A program made the position numbers and the translations under genes. DNA of 53,150 bases from NCBI RefSeq assembly GCF_000341005.1, contig NZ_ANBD01000088.1:1-53150 (forward strand), written 5' to 3'. This DNA is from Nocardiopsis alkaliphila YIM 80379. Its GTDB lineage: Bacteria > Actinomycetota > Actinomycetes > Streptosporangiales > Streptosporangiaceae. Positions 51,882 through 53,150 of this stretch are shown here, in pieces. The notes beneath the pieces were generated by a model. That model saw only the letters and a program-made list of their open reading frames with translations, searched no databases and was not told the DNA's origin. The first letter of the stretch is position 1. Each line of letters begins with the position of its first letter.

Positions 51882-51989
51882 GGCCGGACCATTGTGCCCA
51901 TCGTGACCACTACGAACACAACCTTCATTACCTCCATTGCCCGCACAAACACCACAACGCTTCTCACCGGTGTCTCCTTCTGTTTGCCT

Positions 51990-52005
51990 GTGTGGCGCAT
52001 CACAC
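51990..52005. promoter_or_regulatory. Palindrome upstream of tctC
   Basis: GTGTG (51990-51994), 6 bp, CACAC (52001-52005), 41 bp before the ATG of the binding-protein gene. A candidate site for the neighbouring response regulator. Confidence 0.35.
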
Positions 52006-52045
52006 GACCTCCGGAATCCACCGGTGCCTTCCCTACGGAGACACT

Positions 52046-53098
52046 ATGCGCCGTATCACACTCGCCTCCCCCATGACGTCCACACCTGATACCGGGATGT
52101 CACGCGCTCGTGCTCTGCGGTTGGCCGCGGGCGCGGCGGTACTGCCCCTGTTGCTCTCGGCCTGCGGATCCGGCGACAGCGCCAGTGCCGACGGCGCCTG
52201 GGAGCCCGACCGGCCGATCGAGATCACCGCGCCCGCCGCGACCGGCGGCGGCTGGGGCACCCTGGCCCGTACCAGCGCCCGTCTGCTGGAGAGCGAGGAG
52301 TTGGTGGACCAGTCCGTCCAGGTCGTCAACAAGCCCGGCGCGGGCGGCGCGATCGGCTGGGCCTACATCGCGGGCCACGAGGCCGACCCGCACAAGCTGT
52401 TCGTGACGAGCCCGCCCATCCTGCTGGTGCCGATGGCCGGTGACTCCGACCACGACCACACCGACTTCACGCCGATCGCCCGGCTCGCCACCGACTACAT
52501 GGTGTACCTGGTGCGTGCCGACTCCGACATGGAGACCTTCGACGACCTGGTCGCCGAGGTGAACGAGAATCCGGGCGACATCAGCGTCGGCGGCGGATCC
52601 GGTCCCGGCAGCATGGACCACGTCGCCCTGGCCGGTGCCCTGAGCGGGGGCGGCGCCGACCCCTCCGACGCCGGCTACATCCCCTTCGACGGTGGCGGAG
52701 AGGCCATGACCGCCCTGCTGGGCGGGCACGTGGACGCCGCGGTCACGGGCGCCGGCGAGGCCGGAGGCATGCTGGCCTCCGGTGATCTGCGCGCACTGGC
52801 GGTCTCCTCCTCCGAGACGATCGAGGCCTACCCCGAGGTGCCCACCCTCCTCGAGCAGGACGTCGACTTCACCTTCGACATCTGGCGCGGTGTGATGGCC
52901 CCCGCCGGACTGGAGGAGGCCCAGGTCGCCTACTACGAGGAGCTGTTCGCCGAGTTGATGGAATCGCAGGCCTGGCAGGAGGAATCGGCCTCCTTCGGCT
53001 GGACCGACGCCTACCAGGACAGTGCGGACTTCGGTGCCTTCCTCGACGAGAAGCACGACGAGTTCGCCGAGATCCTCTCCGAGGTCGGTCTCCAGTGA
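52046..53098 (+). CDS. tctC: Tripartite tricarboxylate transporter substrate-binding lipoprotein (TctC-type)
   Basis: 350 residues from ATG at 52046, with ACGGAG upstream. An N-terminal leader ends in LLLSAC, lipidated at Cys40. The mature part has the Bug/TctC pattern: WEPDRPIEITAPAATGGGWGTLAR, VVNKPGAGGAIGWAYIAG, IARLATDYMVYLVRADS, VGGGSGPGSMDHVAL and the GGHVDAAVTGAGEAGGML segment. It captures a carboxylate (citrate, tricarballylate or similar). It is divergent from the CitA/CitB-type system, as is usual for these transporters. Confidence 0.93.
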   Translation: MRRITLASPMTSTPDTGMSRARALRLAAGAAVLPLLLSACGSGDSASADGAWEPDRPIEITAPAATGGGWGTLARTSARLLESEELVDQSVQVVNKPGAGGAIGWAYIAGHEADPHKLFVTSPPILLVPMAGDSDHDHTDFTPIARLATDYMVYLVRADSDMETFDDLVAEVNENPGDISVGGGSGPGSMDHVALAGALSGGGADPSDAGYIPFDGGGEAMTALLGGHVDAAVTGAGEAGGMLASGDLRALAVSSSETIEAYPEVPTLLEQDVDFTFDIWRGVMAPAGLEEAQVAYYEELFAELMESQAWQEESASFGWTDAYQDSADFGAFLDEKHDEFAEILSEVGLQ

Positions 53099-53150
53099 GC
53101 ACGGAGAACACCACGCCCCCGCATGAAGCGGGCTCGGCGGGGGGGGGGGG
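53095..53150 (+). CDS. Start of the next transporter gene (TctB-like position), truncated
   Basis: A GTG overlaps the tctC stop (GTGA, 53095-53098) and opens VSTENTTPPHEAGSAGG before the window ends. Position and overlap fit tctB, but too few residues are present to identify it. The last bases are a pure G run, so part of this may be an assembly artefact. Confidence 0.4.
   Translation, partial: MSTENTTPPHEAGSAGGG

Overview
The window looks like chromosomal DNA from a high-GC actinobacterium, probably a Nocardiopsis-like member of Nocardiopsaceae. This rests on strong G+C bias, frequent GTG/TTG starts, ATGA/GTGA gene overlaps and actinobacterial families (DUF397, trypsin-co-occurring domain, SAV_2336/FxsT-like NTPase). 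The genus is an inference. The right edge ends in a pure G run, so it may be a contig end.

Region 1 (109-16920) is a large catabolic island. Minus-strand genes encode a DUF1028 protein, a cupin and a tightly overlapped operon (CoA-transferase, CitE-like lyase, cyclase/formamidase-like, MmgE/PrpD). Plus-strand genes encode a flavoprotein and a hydantoinase-type amidohydrolase preceded by a 26-codon leader ORF. Next come an aromatic-type FAD monooxygenase with its IclR regulator, and an ATGA-coupled run of Dabb protein, isochorismatase-type amidase, isocitrate-lyase/PEP-mutase-type lyase and maleate-isomerase-like protein, followed by a tandem nitrilase. A second IclR regulator closes the block. 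The gene set fits stepwise opening of a cyclic amide/imide or N-heterocycle, removal of nitrogen, and CoA activation and lyase cleavage of the resulting diacid.

Region 2 (17078-25807) holds an oligopeptide-type ABC transporter interleaved with two paralogous SAM methyltransferases and two paralogous 93-residue proteins. Palindromic half-site arrays with the IclR TGGAA-N5-TTCCA pattern lie in front of regions 1 and 2 and upstream of the 16111 IclR gene, so I infer one regulon.

Region 3 (25857-36653) is mostly ordinary: clade-2 catalase, AI-2E-type transporter, secreted nuclease, metallophosphoesterase, small membrane protein, Tat-exported esterase, DUF4185 protein and an FmdB/FmdA formamidase pair.

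Region 4 (36728-49276) is accessory. It has a frameshifted IS5-type element, an AT-rich operon of four membrane-anchored coiled-coil proteins of unknown function, a patch of decayed genes, then a conflict-type cluster: Trypco1-like protein, an orphan DUF397 protein, a 1286-residue SAV_2336-like/NB-ARC/TPR protein and a trypsin-like protease. An HNH nuclease and a small Cys/His protein follow.

Region 5 (49481-53150) is a CitA/CitB-type two-component system next to a tctC-type solute-binding lipoprotein and the first codons of the next transporter gene.
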